Shown: positions 1-8,115, counted from the first letter of the stretch. The stretch: DNA of 14,749 nt from CALSMU01 sp963926405 (GCA_963926405.1 CAWUXI010000049.1:1-14749), one strand, 5' to 3'. A program made the numbers and translations. The notes: generated by a model from the letters alone, not told the origin.

Positions 1-1209
1 CCCCTCTTTGTCTTTAACAGCATAAGTAATTACATCTTCATGGTATTTCTGGATGTTATCTAATTTTTCGAATGTAATTCCATATAATTTTTCTGCAGTT
101 AGAAAAGCACCATCAATTACCTTTTCTAATTGGAAGTAAGGCTTTAATATTTCGTCATTGATCGCAAATTTTTCATTTTTTAATTTTTCAGAATAGTAAG
201 AGAAATCCCACCTTTCTATTGGGGAAGGTCCATTGATTCTGTTGCTTAACTCTTGAATTTCTTCCATTTCTTTTTTAGCAACTGGCAAAGCATGTTCCAA
301 TAACTCATCTAATAATTGATATACTTTACCTGGCTTTTCGGCCATTCTTTCTTCTAGTATTAGATTAGCATGAGATGCATAACCTAATAAATTGGCTTTT
401 TGGTGTCTAAGTTTTGAAATTTCTAGAACGTTACTTTCGTTGTTATTCTCATCTTTTTGAAATGAACGTGATCCAAAAGCCAAATAGAGTTTTTTTCTTA
501 ATTCTCTATTCTCAGAATATTTCATAAAAGGTATGAATGAAGGATATTCTAATGTAATTAACCAACTATTTTCTTTGCCTTTAGCTTTTGCTGCCATGGC
601 ACAAGCTTCTTTGAATCCATCTGGTAAACCAACTAAATCGTCTTCCTTTTCAATCCACATTTCAAAAGTATTTGAAGCTTTTAAAAGGTTTTCTCCAAAT
701 GTTAAACTTAGTTTAGAAAGATCTGTATTTAATGCTTTTAGTGTTTCCTTATCTTCTCCTTTGAGATTTGCTCCATTCCGTACAAAACTTTTAAATGTTT
801 TTTCTCGCAACATTTTTTGTTCAGCGTTTAGGTTGTCTTCGCTTGAGTTTTCGTATGCTTCTTTTATACGTGTAAATAACTCTTCATCCATTAAAATATC
901 GTTAGAGTATGCAGTTAACATAGGAGATAGTTCCTGTGCTAATTGTTGCATTTCTTCACTGGTTTCAGAGCTATTTAAATTAAAAAACACGCTCGATGCC
1001 GTGTCTAATAACTTCCCGCTCCTTTCTAACATTTCAAAAGTGTTCTCAAAATTAGCAGATATTGGATTGTTTTTAATTGCATCAATTTCTGCCTTTCCCA
1101 ATTCAATACCTTTTTTCATAGCAGGCATATAATGTTCAAGCTTGATTTCTTCAAAAGGAATTGTGTTAAAACGGGTGTTAAACGCTGAAAGTAGTAATGG
1201 ATTACTCAT
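1..1209 (-). CDS. M3-family oligopeptidase / peptidyl-dipeptidase, N-terminal 403 residues (partial)
   Basis: The minus frame is open from an ATG at 1209 to the left edge, which falls on a codon boundary. It gives 403 residues beginning MSNPLLLSAFNTRFNTIPFE. The opening, with the following stretch on 'EHYMPAMKKGIE', is the typical start of Dcp/PrlC-type (oligopeptidase A-like) zinc metallopeptidases, and the rest is the long helical N-terminal region, including a 'RKKLYLAFGSR' segment. Family members are usually about 670-710 residues. The catalytic HExxH zinc motif lies in the C-terminal half, outside this window, so activity cannot be judged. No signal peptide is visible, so a cytoplasmic role in degrading short peptides is expected. 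Dcp (dipeptide release) and PrlC (endo-oligopeptidase) cannot be told apart from this half. The gene diverges from the S9 peptidase at 1537. No clear promoter was found upstream. Confidence 0.9.
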   Translation of the reverse strand, partial: MSNPLLLSAFNTRFNTIPFEEIKLEHYMPAMKKGIELGKAEIDAIKNNPISANFENTFEMLERSGKLLDTASSVFFNLNSSETSEEMQQLAQELSPMLTAYSNDILMDEELFTRIKEAYENSSEDNLNAEQKMLREKTFKSFVRNGANLKGEDKETLKALNTDLSKLSLTFGENLLKASNTFEMWIEKEDDLVGLPDGFKEACAMAAKAKGKENSWLITLEYPSFIPFMKYSENRELRKKLYLAFGSRSFQKDENNNESNVLEISKLRHQKANLLGYASHANLILEERMAEKPGKVYQLLDELLEHALPVAKKEMEEIQELSNRINGPSPIERWDFSYYSEKLKNEKFAINDEILKPYFQLEKVIDGAFLTAEKLYGITFEKLDNIQKYHEDVITYAVKDKEG

Positions 1210-1323
1210 ATATTTTTTGATTGTATTATAGTCTTCCTACAAAGTAAATGAATTTTGATTTAGTTGATTATCTTTATTCACAAATAATTAATGCTTACTA
1301 TATTTTTTGCTAAAATGACCTAG

Positions 1324-1523
1324 TTTAACAGGCCTTAAAAGAAGGGCTATTGAAATCAAAGTATTTGATTAGTAAGACCGGAAAGCTCCGAAGCAAATTG
1401 CGAGGAGATAATTCGGCCGCACTTATTAAATAGGAAGAGAGCAATAGTTTTTCTTTGACAGCCTTGACTTTTTTTGTTTCGTTTTTTGGGTCAAGACAAA
1501 AAATGAAATGCCAGTCCGGCATT
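1324..1523. repeat. Candidate dispersed intergenic repeat with hairpins
   Basis: This non-coding stretch lies inside the 327-bp gap 1210-1536. It looks unlike its AT-rich surroundings: it has GC-richer islands (about 1377-1421 and 1507-1523), a stem-loop at 1477-1508 and a second at 1507-1523. Read on the minus strand it can be translated for 65 codons, but the translation is lysine-rich and unlike any family known to me. From memory it resembles the Bacteroidota intergenic repeats that contain 'TTGACTTTTT...GTTTC...GTCAAGACAAAAA' blocks and are often misannotated as short proteins. That assignment is from memory only and was not searched. The rest of the gap (1210-1323) is plain AT-rich DNA in which I see no feature. 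Confidence 0.45.
1477..1508. other. Stem-loop, 12-bp stem
   Basis: The left arm TTTCGTTTTTTG (1477-1488) pairs with CAAAAAATGAAA (1497-1508) over 12 positions, one of them a G-T wobble, around the 8-nt loop GGTCAAGA. An alternative pairing uses TTGAC (1464-1468) with GTCAA (1490-1494). A second hairpin starts where this one ends: AATGCC (1507-1512), a 5-nt loop, then GGCATT (1518-1523). The pair sits 14 nt before the S9 peptidase start, so it may be in that gene's leader. It lacks the GC-rich stem and following T-run of a classical terminator. Confidence 0.5.
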
Positions 1524-1536
1524 AGGACAAGTATAA

Positions 1537-3921
1537 ATGTTTATATTTTTTTTCATGAAAATACTATTAATCCTTTTTCCTCTTTTTTTAGGAATATCAA
1601 TGCAAGCCCAATTAGAAAATAAATCCGTCCTTTCGATAGCTGATATTATGGAAGGAGAAGGGTTTATAGGAAACCTTCCGCATTCTATTAGTTGGACACC
1701 GGATAATAAAATTATTTACCAAAGAGATAAAGACAATGATAGAATAGATGAGTATTTTTATTCTAAACATTCGCTAGAAGAATTTATTGAACTTCGCCCC
1801 GTAGAGTTAAATGAATTTCCTTTGAATGGTTGTGAAATATCTGAAAATGGAGCAAATTTATATTTTACAAATGGCCCATCCTTGTTTCGTCAAAAAAGTG
1901 GTTCAGATAAACCTGAGTTAATTTATTATGATTTGGATGGTTTTAAATCAATTCAATTGGTGAATGATTCCTCTAGGATTTATTTTGTTTCAGAGGGTAA
2001 TTTATTCCTATATGATTTGAAAAACGTACAAGTCAGGCAAATAACAAATTTTAGAAATACTTCCGAAAAGCAACCGAACAAATTGTCTGCAGAAGAGGAT
2101 TATTTAAAAAATCAGCAATTGGAGTTGTTTGAAATTGCACAATTTCGAGCAAAGAGAAAAGCAGAGAATAAGAACCGTGAAGAGCAGAGGGATAAAACTC
2201 AACCTTTACCTATTTACACAAATGATAAATATTTACACGGTATCCAAATTTCCCCCAACGAACAATACGTTACGTATATCTTGTCAGATTATCCCAAGAA
2301 TAAACAGACACAAGTTGAAGAGCATGTTACGGAATCAGGATGGACGGAAAGTGTTAGTGCTCGGTCAAAAATTGGAAGAAAGGATGCTACCCATGAGCTT
2401 TATATTTATGACTTAAATAATCGAACAACATTGTCTGTTGTTCCGAGCGATTCTGAATTGGAAGGAATGTATTCCAGACCTAATTATTTAAAAGATTATG
2501 AAGGAGATAATTATAAAGCAGAAGATAATGTTCCTAAAAAAATAATTTTTCATGGGCCCTATTTTTCAAAAGATGGAAAGGCAATAGTTGAGATTAAATC
2601 GTATGATAATAAAGACCGTTGGATTGTGCTATTGAATCTTGTAGATGGTTCGGTAAAAAAAATAGAACACCAACATGATGAAGCGTGGATTGGAGGGCCT
2701 GGAATTAGCAGTTGGAAAGAAGTTCCTGGAAATATTGGTTGGTTAAAAGACAATAAAACAGTCTTTTTTCAATCGGAAGAAACAGGGTATTCTCATTTGT
2801 ATTTATATGATACTGAAAAAAATAAAAAGAAACAGTTAACCGAGGGGGAATTTGAAATTCATTCAGCTCAATTATCTAATGATGGCAGTACATTTTATGT
2901 GTCGGCTAATAAAAACCATGCTGGAAACCGAGAGTTTTACCACTTGGATATTAAATCAAAAAAATGGACATCGATACTTACTGAAGACGGTAACTATGAG
3001 GTTGAAGTTTCCCCGGATGAAAAGTGCTTAGCGTATCGGTATTCCTATAAAAATAAACCTTGGGAGATTTATATCACTGAAAATAAAGAAGCAAACACTC
3101 CTATTCAAGTAACTCATTCTCTGAATCCTGGTTTTGAAGACTATAATTGGATAGCGCCAGAGGTAATTAGTTTTAAAGCAGAAGATGGGGTAGATGTTCC
3201 TGCTAGAGTTTACAAACCAACAGCAAAAAACAACAATCATGCAGCTGTAATATTTGTCCACGGAGCCGGATATTTGCAGAATGCACACAATTGGTGGAGT
3301 GGTTATTACCGTGAATACATGTTTCATAATTTACTGGTAGATAACGGCTATACCGTTTTAGATATTGATTATAGAGCCTCAAAAGGCTATGGTAGAGACT
3401 GGCGGACAGGAATATATAGGTATATGGGAGGAAAAGATTTATCTGATCAAGTTGATGGACGGAAATACCTGATTGAACAATGCGGTGTAGACTCAAATAG
3501 GGTAGGGATGTACGGAGGATCTTATGGCGGCTTTATATCAATTATGGCAATGCTTACTACAGATAAATTCCCATGCGCTGCTGCAATTCGTTCAGTAACA
3601 GATTGGGCGCATTATAACCATGAGTATACTTCCAATATATTGAATACTCCGATATTGGATAGTATTGCATACAGAAGAAGTTCCCCAATTTATTTTGCGG
3701 AGAATTTACAAGGGAAACTCCTTATGTTACACGGAATGATTGATGATAATGTTCAATACCAAGATGTGGTTCGTCTTTCTCAACGTTTTATTGAGCTAGG
3801 TAAGGAAAATTGGGATTTAGTCGGTTACCCTGTAGAACCTCATGGATTTAAAGAAGCTACTAGTTGGACAGATGAGTACGCAAGAATTTTTAAATTATTT
3901 CAGGAGAATTTGAGAGAATAG
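1537..3921 (+). CDS. Exported S9-family (prolyl oligopeptidase / DPP-IV-like) serine peptidase
   Basis: The protein has 794 residues. The N-terminal 25 residues form a hydrophobic signal sequence ending near 'SMQAQ', so it is exported, probably to the periplasm. Residues about 30-540 are a beta-propeller-like region with WD40/PD40-style repeats such as 'ISPNEQYVTYIL', 'SNDGSTFYVSA' and 'SPDEKCLAYRY'. The C-terminal alpha/beta-hydrolase carries the full catalytic set: Ser662 in GMYGGSYGGF, Asp736 in LHGMIDDNV and His769 in EPHGF. The length fits DPP-IV-type enzymes that cut dipeptides from peptide N-termini, but substrate preference cannot be read here. Two starts are possible. ATG 1537 has AGGA nine bases upstream and an A-rich lead, so I use it. 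ATG 1555 gives a more canonical MKILLILF signal peptide but follows a T-run. The gene is convergent with feoB, with 19 bases between the stops and no hairpin there. Confidence 0.92.
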   Translation: MFIFFFMKILLILFPLFLGISMQAQLENKSVLSIADIMEGEGFIGNLPHSISWTPDNKIIYQRDKDNDRIDEYFYSKHSLEEFIELRPVELNEFPLNGCEISENGANLYFTNGPSLFRQKSGSDKPELIYYDLDGFKSIQLVNDSSRIYFVSEGNLFLYDLKNVQVRQITNFRNTSEKQPNKLSAEEDYLKNQQLELFEIAQFRAKRKAENKNREEQRDKTQPLPIYTNDKYLHGIQISPNEQYVTYILSDYPKNKQTQVEEHVTESGWTESVSARSKIGRKDATHELYIYDLNNRTTLSVVPSDSELEGMYSRPNYLKDYEGDNYKAEDNVPKKIIFHGPYFSKDGKAIVEIKSYDNKDRWIVLLNLVDGSVKKIEHQHDEAWIGGPGISSWKEVPGNIGWLKDNKTVFFQSEETGYSHLYLYDTEKNKKKQLTEGEFEIHSAQLSNDGSTFYVSANKNHAGNREFYHLDIKSKKWTSILTEDGNYEVEVSPDEKCLAYRYSYKNKPWEIYITENKEANTPIQVTHSLNPGFEDYNWIAPEVISFKAEDGVDVPARVYKPTAKNNNHAAVIFVHGAGYLQNAHNWWSGYYREYMFHNLLVDNGYTVLDIDYRASKGYGRDWRTGIYRYMGGKDLSDQVDGRKYLIEQCGVDSNRVGMYGGSYGGFISIMAMLTTDKFPCAAAIRSVTDWAHYNHEYTSNILNTPILDSIAYRRSSPIYFAENLQGKLLMLHGMIDDNVQYQDVVRLSQRFIELGKENWDLVGYPVEPHGFKEATSWTDEYARIFKLFQENLRE

Positions 3922-3940
3922 GCGCAAGGCACCGATAAAA

Positions 3941-6007
3941 TCAACTCATTAACTGATACGTAATAAAACTACCTAAATACGCCATTCCTGTAAAGACCAA
4001 GAATTGCGTAATTGCGAATTTCCATTTGCCCGTTTCTTGTTTTACAATTGCAATAGTGCTCATGCATTGCAATGCGAAGACATAGAATATTAATAAAGAG
4101 AACGCGGTAGGTTTATCAAAATGTATGGATGCTAACGCTTCCTTAGAGTTCTTATCGCTTCCAACACTGTAGATGGTTGTCATGGTTCCAACAAATACTT
4201 CTCTTGCAGCAAAAGAGGTAATTAAAGCTATTCCTACTTTCCAGTCAAACCCAAGTGGTTTAATAACAGGTTCAATCGACTTTCCAAAATAACCAATGTA
4301 CGAGTATTCCAGTCTTTCAGATGATTTTAATTCTTCAATTTTTTCTGGTGTATGACTTTGAAGCATTACTTCTGAAGTGTATTTTGTTTCTATTCTTTCT
4401 ATATCTGAAGAGGGTCCGAAAGAAGATAAGAACCACAATACAACAGACGCGATTATAATTATTTTACCAGCTTCAAAAACAAAAGTTCTTCCCTTGTTTA
4501 TCATCGTAGAGAATACGTTCTTTAAGGTAGGAATACCATATTTTGGCAACTCCATAATAAAGGAGGAACGTTCGGTTATTTTTAAAAACTTATTCATTAT
4601 AACCGCAATCACCAAACTGAATACGACTCCTAAAAGATATAGCCCCATCATAAATAAGCCTTGAAGACTAATTATTCCGCCCACCATTTCGTTAGGGACA
4701 ATAAAAGCAGTAAGAAAAACATAGACAGGTAAGCGTGCAGAGCAACTCATTAAAGGTGTTATAAAGATCGTAATCAAACGCTCCTTTCTACTTTCAATAC
4801 TCCTTGCCGCCATAATAGCTGGTACACTGCATGCAAAACCTCCAACAAGCGGGATTACAGACTTTCCATTCATTCCGAACATACGTAAGAAACGATCAGA
4901 CATAAAGCTAATTCGGGATAAATATCCTGAATCTTCAAGGACGGTAATCAATCCAAATAGAATCATAATTTGCGGTAGGAAAACAAGTATGCCGCTTATT
5001 CCTGCAAGTAATCCTTCGGTAATGAAATTTGAGATATAGCCATCTGGTAGAACATTGGAAATGCTATCCGATAGGTATGCCATTCCATTTGTAATAGCTT
5101 CCATTGGTATTTGAGCAAGCGTAAAAACAGATTGAAATAATAAGAAAAACACACTGATAAAAATCAAGAACCCCCAAACAGGATGTATAACTATTTTGTC
5201 AATTCTTGTCGTAGTGTCATCCTCATCATTTTGCATTTCGCTAATAACATTGGCCGCAATTATTTCTTGTATTTTCTCGTAACGATTGTTGATTTCATGA
5301 AGTTCTGCCTCATTTCTGTTATAGCTGCTGTTTTGAACTACTAATTGATAAAACTCCTTATCCGCTAACCATGTTAAATTCTCGAAATTATTTAACGACT
5401 TAAAGAGGCGGTATTGATTCTGGTTAGGATACTTTTCTGCCAGGACTCCGAGTGTTTTTCCTCCAATTTTTTTCGTGTCAATTATCGGTTGGCCCTTTTT
5501 AGAATTTTCTGCTAAAAATTTAGACTTAAGGCTAGCGGCTGATTCTTTTTTAGCACTAATCTCAATAACAGAGACATTTAATGCGTTCCGTAAACCTTCT
5601 ATATTTACTTGAATTTTCCTCTTCTTAGCAATATCCGACATGTTTAATGCTACAATAACAGGAAAGCCTAGATCTATAATTTGGGTAACTAAAAATAAAT
5701 TTCTCTTGAGATTTGTAACATCTGCAATTAGAACAACTACATCTGGGAAAGACTCATTTTTTGTATTCAAAAGAATGTCTTGAACTACACTTTCATCTGG
5801 AGAAGTTGAAGATAAACTATAGGATCCAGGTAGATCAATAATCTCATATTTCTGACCATCGGCCATAGTGCTTAAACCTGATCTTTTTTCTACAGTAACC
5901 CCAGGGAAATTTCCTGCTTTTTGATTTAAACCTGTTAACTTGTTGAATAGGGTAGTTTTACCACAATTCGGATTCCCCACTAACGCTATCTTAATTTTCT
6001 TGCTCAA
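3941..6007 (-). CDS. feoB: Ferrous iron transport protein B (GTP-gated inner-membrane Fe2+ transporter)
   Basis: The protein has 688 residues. The N-terminal G domain shows G1 GNPNCGKT (11-18), G2 GNFPGVTVE (32-40), G3 DLPG (58-61), G4 NMSD (122-125) and a G5-like SAKK (151-154). A helical spacer to about residue 265 leads into the membrane part, with two gate-type regions. The family motifs GGFACSVPAIMAAR (389-402), CSARLPVYV (422-430) and AREVFVGTM (601-609) are present. Cys393, Cys422 and Cys648 sit at positions conserved in FeoB and implicated in iron passage in other FeoBs. The protein is shorter than E. coli FeoB (773), and no FeoA domain or feoA gene is present. The start is TTG: the codon just upstream is an in-frame TAG, and the G1 motif follows only ten residues later, so no ATG start is possible. 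A promoter and palindromic operator lie just upstream. Confidence 0.97.
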   Translation of the reverse strand: MSKKIKIALVGNPNCGKTTLFNKLTGLNQKAGNFPGVTVEKRSGLSTMADGQKYEIIDLPGSYSLSSTSPDESVVQDILLNTKNESFPDVVVLIADVTNLKRNLFLVTQIIDLGFPVIVALNMSDIAKKRKIQVNIEGLRNALNVSVIEISAKKESAASLKSKFLAENSKKGQPIIDTKKIGGKTLGVLAEKYPNQNQYRLFKSLNNFENLTWLADKEFYQLVVQNSSYNRNEAELHEINNRYEKIQEIIAANVISEMQNDEDDTTTRIDKIVIHPVWGFLIFISVFFLLFQSVFTLAQIPMEAITNGMAYLSDSISNVLPDGYISNFITEGLLAGISGILVFLPQIMILFGLITVLEDSGYLSRISFMSDRFLRMFGMNGKSVIPLVGGFACSVPAIMAARSIESRKERLITIFITPLMSCSARLPVYVFLTAFIVPNEMVGGIISLQGLFMMGLYLLGVVFSLVIAVIMNKFLKITERSSFIMELPKYGIPTLKNVFSTMINKGRTFVFEAGKIIIIASVVLWFLSSFGPSSDIERIETKYTSEVMLQSHTPEKIEELKSSERLEYSYIGYFGKSIEPVIKPLGFDWKVGIALITSFAAREVFVGTMTTIYSVGSDKNSKEALASIHFDKPTAFSLLIFYVFALQCMSTIAIVKQETGKWKFAITQFLVFTGMAYLGSFITYQLMS

Positions 6008-6037
6008 CTACTTATTTTGAATGGCTCTAAGTTTCTA

Positions 6038-6068
6038 CAAATATCCTAACTGAATATAGTTTCTACAA
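6038..6068 (-). promoter_or_regulatory. Predicted feoB promoter (Bacteroidota type)
   Basis: On the minus strand, TTG (6068-6066) is followed by a 20-nt spacer and GATATTTG (6045-6038), one mismatch from the TAnnTTTG -7 consensus of Bacteroidota. Transcription would start near 6032, leaving a leader of about 25 nt before the TTG start at 6007. The TTG overlaps the end of the palindrome at 6067-6086, as expected for repression. Confidence 0.55.
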
Positions 6069-6086
6069 TACCCCTTTTAGGGTATT
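6067..6086. promoter_or_regulatory. Palindromic operator, feoB side
   Basis: The sequence AATACCCCTTTTAGGGTATT has 7-bp arms, AATACCC and GGGTATT, around a 6-bp centre. Its exact reverse complement recurs at 6183-6202. Its downstream end (in the feoB direction) overlaps the -33 TTG of the predicted feoB promoter. A metal-responsive regulator (Fur or DtxR type) is plausible given the iron gene, but I do not recognise this motif as the standard box of either family. Confidence 0.7.
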
Positions 6087-6182
6087 ATTTAGATTGATTA
6101 AAAATAAGAAACAAAAGTCAAATTCGCTATAGGCTAATTATAGACTTAGTTTTGATTAATTCTCGTGATTTTGTAAATTTAA

Positions 6183-6202
6183 AATACCCTAAAAGGGGTA
6201 TT
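6183..6202. promoter_or_regulatory. Palindromic operator, porin side
   Basis: The sequence AATACCCTAAAAGGGGTATT is a perfect 20-of-20 reverse complement of the copy at 6067-6086, with centres 116 bp apart. Its downstream end (in the porin direction) overlaps the -33 TTG of the predicted porin promoter. The geometry is therefore the same as on the feoB side. I saw no third copy elsewhere in the window by eye. Confidence 0.7.
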
Positions 6203-6231
6203 GCGAACTTAAATTCCCACATCTATTTTTG
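6201..6231 (+). promoter_or_regulatory. Predicted promoter of the porin / FMN-protein cluster
   Basis: TTG (6201-6203), a 20-nt spacer and TATTTTTG (6224-6231) match the Bacteroidota TTG-TAnnTTTG pattern exactly. Transcription would start near 6237, giving a leader of roughly 53 nt before the ATG at 6290. The -33 element overlaps the palindrome at 6183-6202. Confidence 0.6.
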
Positions 6232-6289
6232 CCGTTAATTAGATTGATTCTAAATAAAGAGAAAACCAACCAACCTAAATTACCGGATT

Positions 6290-7495
6290 ATGAAAAAAAT
6301 AGTCTTAATTCTATTTTTAATATTTACTATATCGGCCAAACAAGCACAGATTTCTTTAGTGGACACTGCATCTAACCAGCCTATGAATACGGCACAAAGT
6401 ATTTTAGCAGGTAATGGAGGTAAATCTATTACCGTAGCGGGTTATGGTGAAGTCCATTTCAATCAACAATTTGCAGACTCACTGAGGCACAATGGACAAA
6501 TGGATGTCCATCGTGTAATTATGTTTTTAGGGTATAAGTTTACCGATAAAACTTTTTTTGTAACGGAATTGGAATTTGAACATGTTAATGAACTTTACGT
6601 TGAACAAGCATTTTTGCAACATAACCTTAATCAGAACATTAATTTCCGAACAGGCTTGATGTTAATTCCAATGGGAATTGTAAATGAGTACCACGAGCCA
6701 ACAACTTTTAACGGAGTAGAAAGACCAAATGTGGATAATAAAATTATTCCATCAACATGGAGAGAGGTTGGTGCTGGTTTTTCAGGTAAATTTCCGAGTG
6801 CATCTTTAAGTTTTCAATTATACGCCGTTAATGGATTTTTAAGCTATGATGGCGTAGGTAAAATTGGAGGAAACTCGGGTTATCGTTCAGGTCGTCAAAA
6901 AGGCGCAAACTCTATTTTTACCACTCCGAATATTACGGGTAAAGTAGATTTTTATGGAGTAAAAGGTTTGAAAATTGGTCTCTCAGGATACTTTGGAGGA
7001 ACGCAATCAACAGCTTATGACAACTTAGATATGCGTGAAAATGATGCAGTTGCCGCCGCTGATTCTACAGTAATCAATATATCTATGGGAGGAGTTGATT
7101 TTAGGTATCAGAATAAAGCATTTAGAGCTAGAGGGCAATTTATTTATAGCAACAACGACAATTCAAATCAATACAATGCTTATACAGGAAGAGATTTGGG
7201 CTCTAGTTTTATTGGTTATTATTTAGAGGCGAGTTATGATGTGCTTAAACTTATTAATAAAGATTCTAAAATGGAATTAAATATTTTTGGACGATATGAA
7301 AATTATGACACGCACAATTCAGTTATTAATATGGATCGAAATCTAACTTATGGACGTTTAGATTATACAACAGGGTTTGGTTTGAAATTGGCTAATGGAG
7401 CTATATTAAAGGCAGATTATCAACAATTTATTAATATAGATCCAACTACTGATGCGAAGCATCAGATTAATCTTGGATTTGGGGTATGGTTTTAG
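6290..7495 (+). CDS. Outer-membrane beta-barrel, porin-like (phosphate-selective porin O/P-like), possibly iron-regulated
   Basis: The protein has 401 residues. MKKIVLILFLIFTIS followed by AKQAQ is a clear signal peptide. The mature protein is rich in alternating polar/hydrophobic strands and aromatic residues (for example 'VAGYGEVHFNQQF', 'RVIMFLGYKFTDKTFFVTELEFE', 'FIGYYLEASYDVL') and ends in LGFGVWF, a terminal aromatic typical of outer-membrane barrels. The segment 'NINFRTGLMLIPMGIVNEYHEPTTFNGVERP' resembles the Bacteroidota porin O/P-like family. Neither substrate nor channel type can be read from the sequence. It is first in a plus-strand cluster, 40 nt ahead of the FMN-binding gene. 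It faces feoB across a region with a shared operator, so a role in metal or iron entry is an inference from regulation only. Confidence 0.8.
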   Translation: MKKIVLILFLIFTISAKQAQISLVDTASNQPMNTAQSILAGNGGKSITVAGYGEVHFNQQFADSLRHNGQMDVHRVIMFLGYKFTDKTFFVTELEFEHVNELYVEQAFLQHNLNQNINFRTGLMLIPMGIVNEYHEPTTFNGVERPNVDNKIIPSTWREVGAGFSGKFPSASLSFQLYAVNGFLSYDGVGKIGGNSGYRSGRQKGANSIFTTPNITGKVDFYGVKGLKIGLSGYFGGTQSTAYDNLDMRENDAVAAADSTVINISMGGVDFRYQNKAFRARGQFIYSNNDNSNQYNAYTGRDLGSSFIGYYLEASYDVLKLINKDSKMELNIFGRYENYDTHNSVINMDRNLTYGRLDYTTGFGLKLANGAILKADYQQFINIDPTTDAKHQINLGFGVWF

Positions 7496-7500
7496 CGTGG

Positions 7501-7531
7501 TTGTTTACTTCATTTTTACGGATTACTTTTG
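7501..7531 (+). promoter_or_regulatory. Possible internal promoter before the FMN-binding gene
   Basis: TTG (7501-7503), a 20-nt spacer and TACTTTTG (7524-7531) match the Bacteroidota promoter pattern with no mismatch. The predicted transcription start would fall almost on the ATG at 7536. If real, the transcript is leaderless or translation begins at the second ATG (7542). Such matches also arise by chance in AT-rich DNA. Confidence 0.35.
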
Positions 7532-7535
7532 AGTT

Positions 7536-8069
7536 ATGAAAATGTTTATTCTTATTTCTGTTTTTGCTTTTGGATTTACACTTCAGGATGTCCCCTGGTT
7601 GGATAAGAGTGGTCAAAAGAGAATAGATAAGACCTTTGAAAAATTGTGGAAAGATCAAGAGGTTGAAATAGTTGCTTTAGATGTTTCAATGGTCGTTCAA
7701 AAGGAATTGGGTTTTAAAATCAGGAAGCAAACTTTGTATAAAATAATAGGAAATGCTAAGCACCTAGGTTATATGTATTTGGATAAAGCACCAAGTAAAT
7801 TTGACAAGTTTGATTACATGGTAATATACAATCCTGATTTAACTATAAAAGAGGTAAAGGTTTTGGTATATAGAGAGGACTATGGTGGCGAAATAATGAG
7901 TGGTTCTTTTGTGCGGCAATTTCGAGGCAAAAGTAGTTTTTCAAAATTGGAATTAGGAAAGGATATTCAAGGTGTTTCTGGAGCAACAATATCTTGCAGA
8001 GCTACAGTTGAAGGGGTTAAAAAATTAACTAAAAGAATTTATAAACTGAATCTGGCTGGTAAACTTTGA
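7536..8069 (+). CDS. Exported FMN-binding domain protein (RnfG/NqrC-type, covalent FMN)
   Basis: The protein has 177 residues, with an N-terminal hydrophobic signal (MKMFILISVFAFGFT) and no further membrane helix, so it should be periplasmic. The FMN-binding domain covers about residues 90-165. It contains 'YREDYGGEI' (112-120), equivalent to the conserved E-x-x-G-G region, then 'FVRQFRGKS' and the signature GVSGATIS (146-153). By analogy with RnfG, NqrC and other flavinylated proteins, Thr151 of SGAT is the likely phosphoester attachment site for FMN, added by an ApbE-type flavin transferase. No apbE gene is in the window. The role would be one-electron transfer outside the cytoplasm. Its position in a cluster sharing an operator with feoB suggests ferric reduction, which is an inference. 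An alternative start is ATG 7542. Confidence 0.85.
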   Translation: MKMFILISVFAFGFTLQDVPWLDKSGQKRIDKTFEKLWKDQEVEIVALDVSMVVQKELGFKIRKQTLYKIIGNAKHLGYMYLDKAPSKFDKFDYMVIYNPDLTIKEVKVLVYREDYGGEIMSGSFVRQFRGKSSFSKLELGKDIQGVSGATISCRATVEGVKKLTKRIYKLNLAGKL

Positions 8070-8115
8070 AGGTTCTAATTTATTTTGTTAATTTGTGGTT
8101 GATTCCCACGAAAAT

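Noticed and set aside
533..1132. A 199-codon plus-strand open frame
   Set aside because: It is antisense to the M3 peptidase, whose minus frame runs unbroken through the region with recognisable family sequence; the plus translation is serine/phenylalanine-rich and looks like a shadow.
1325..1522. A 65-codon minus-strand open frame in the intergenic gap
   Set aside because: It matches no protein family I know, is unusually lysine- and leucine-rich, and lies over hairpins of a probable dispersed repeat. I treat it as non-coding.
3922..3940. Possible bidirectional terminator between the S9 peptidase and feoB
   Set aside because: No stem of useful length can be drawn in the 19-nt gap or just beside it.
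6008..6289. The 20-bp palindromes read as RNA hairpins or a terminator
   Set aside because: Each overlaps a -33 element, upstream of the predicted start sites, so it would not be in the mRNA from these promoters; a DNA operator fits better.
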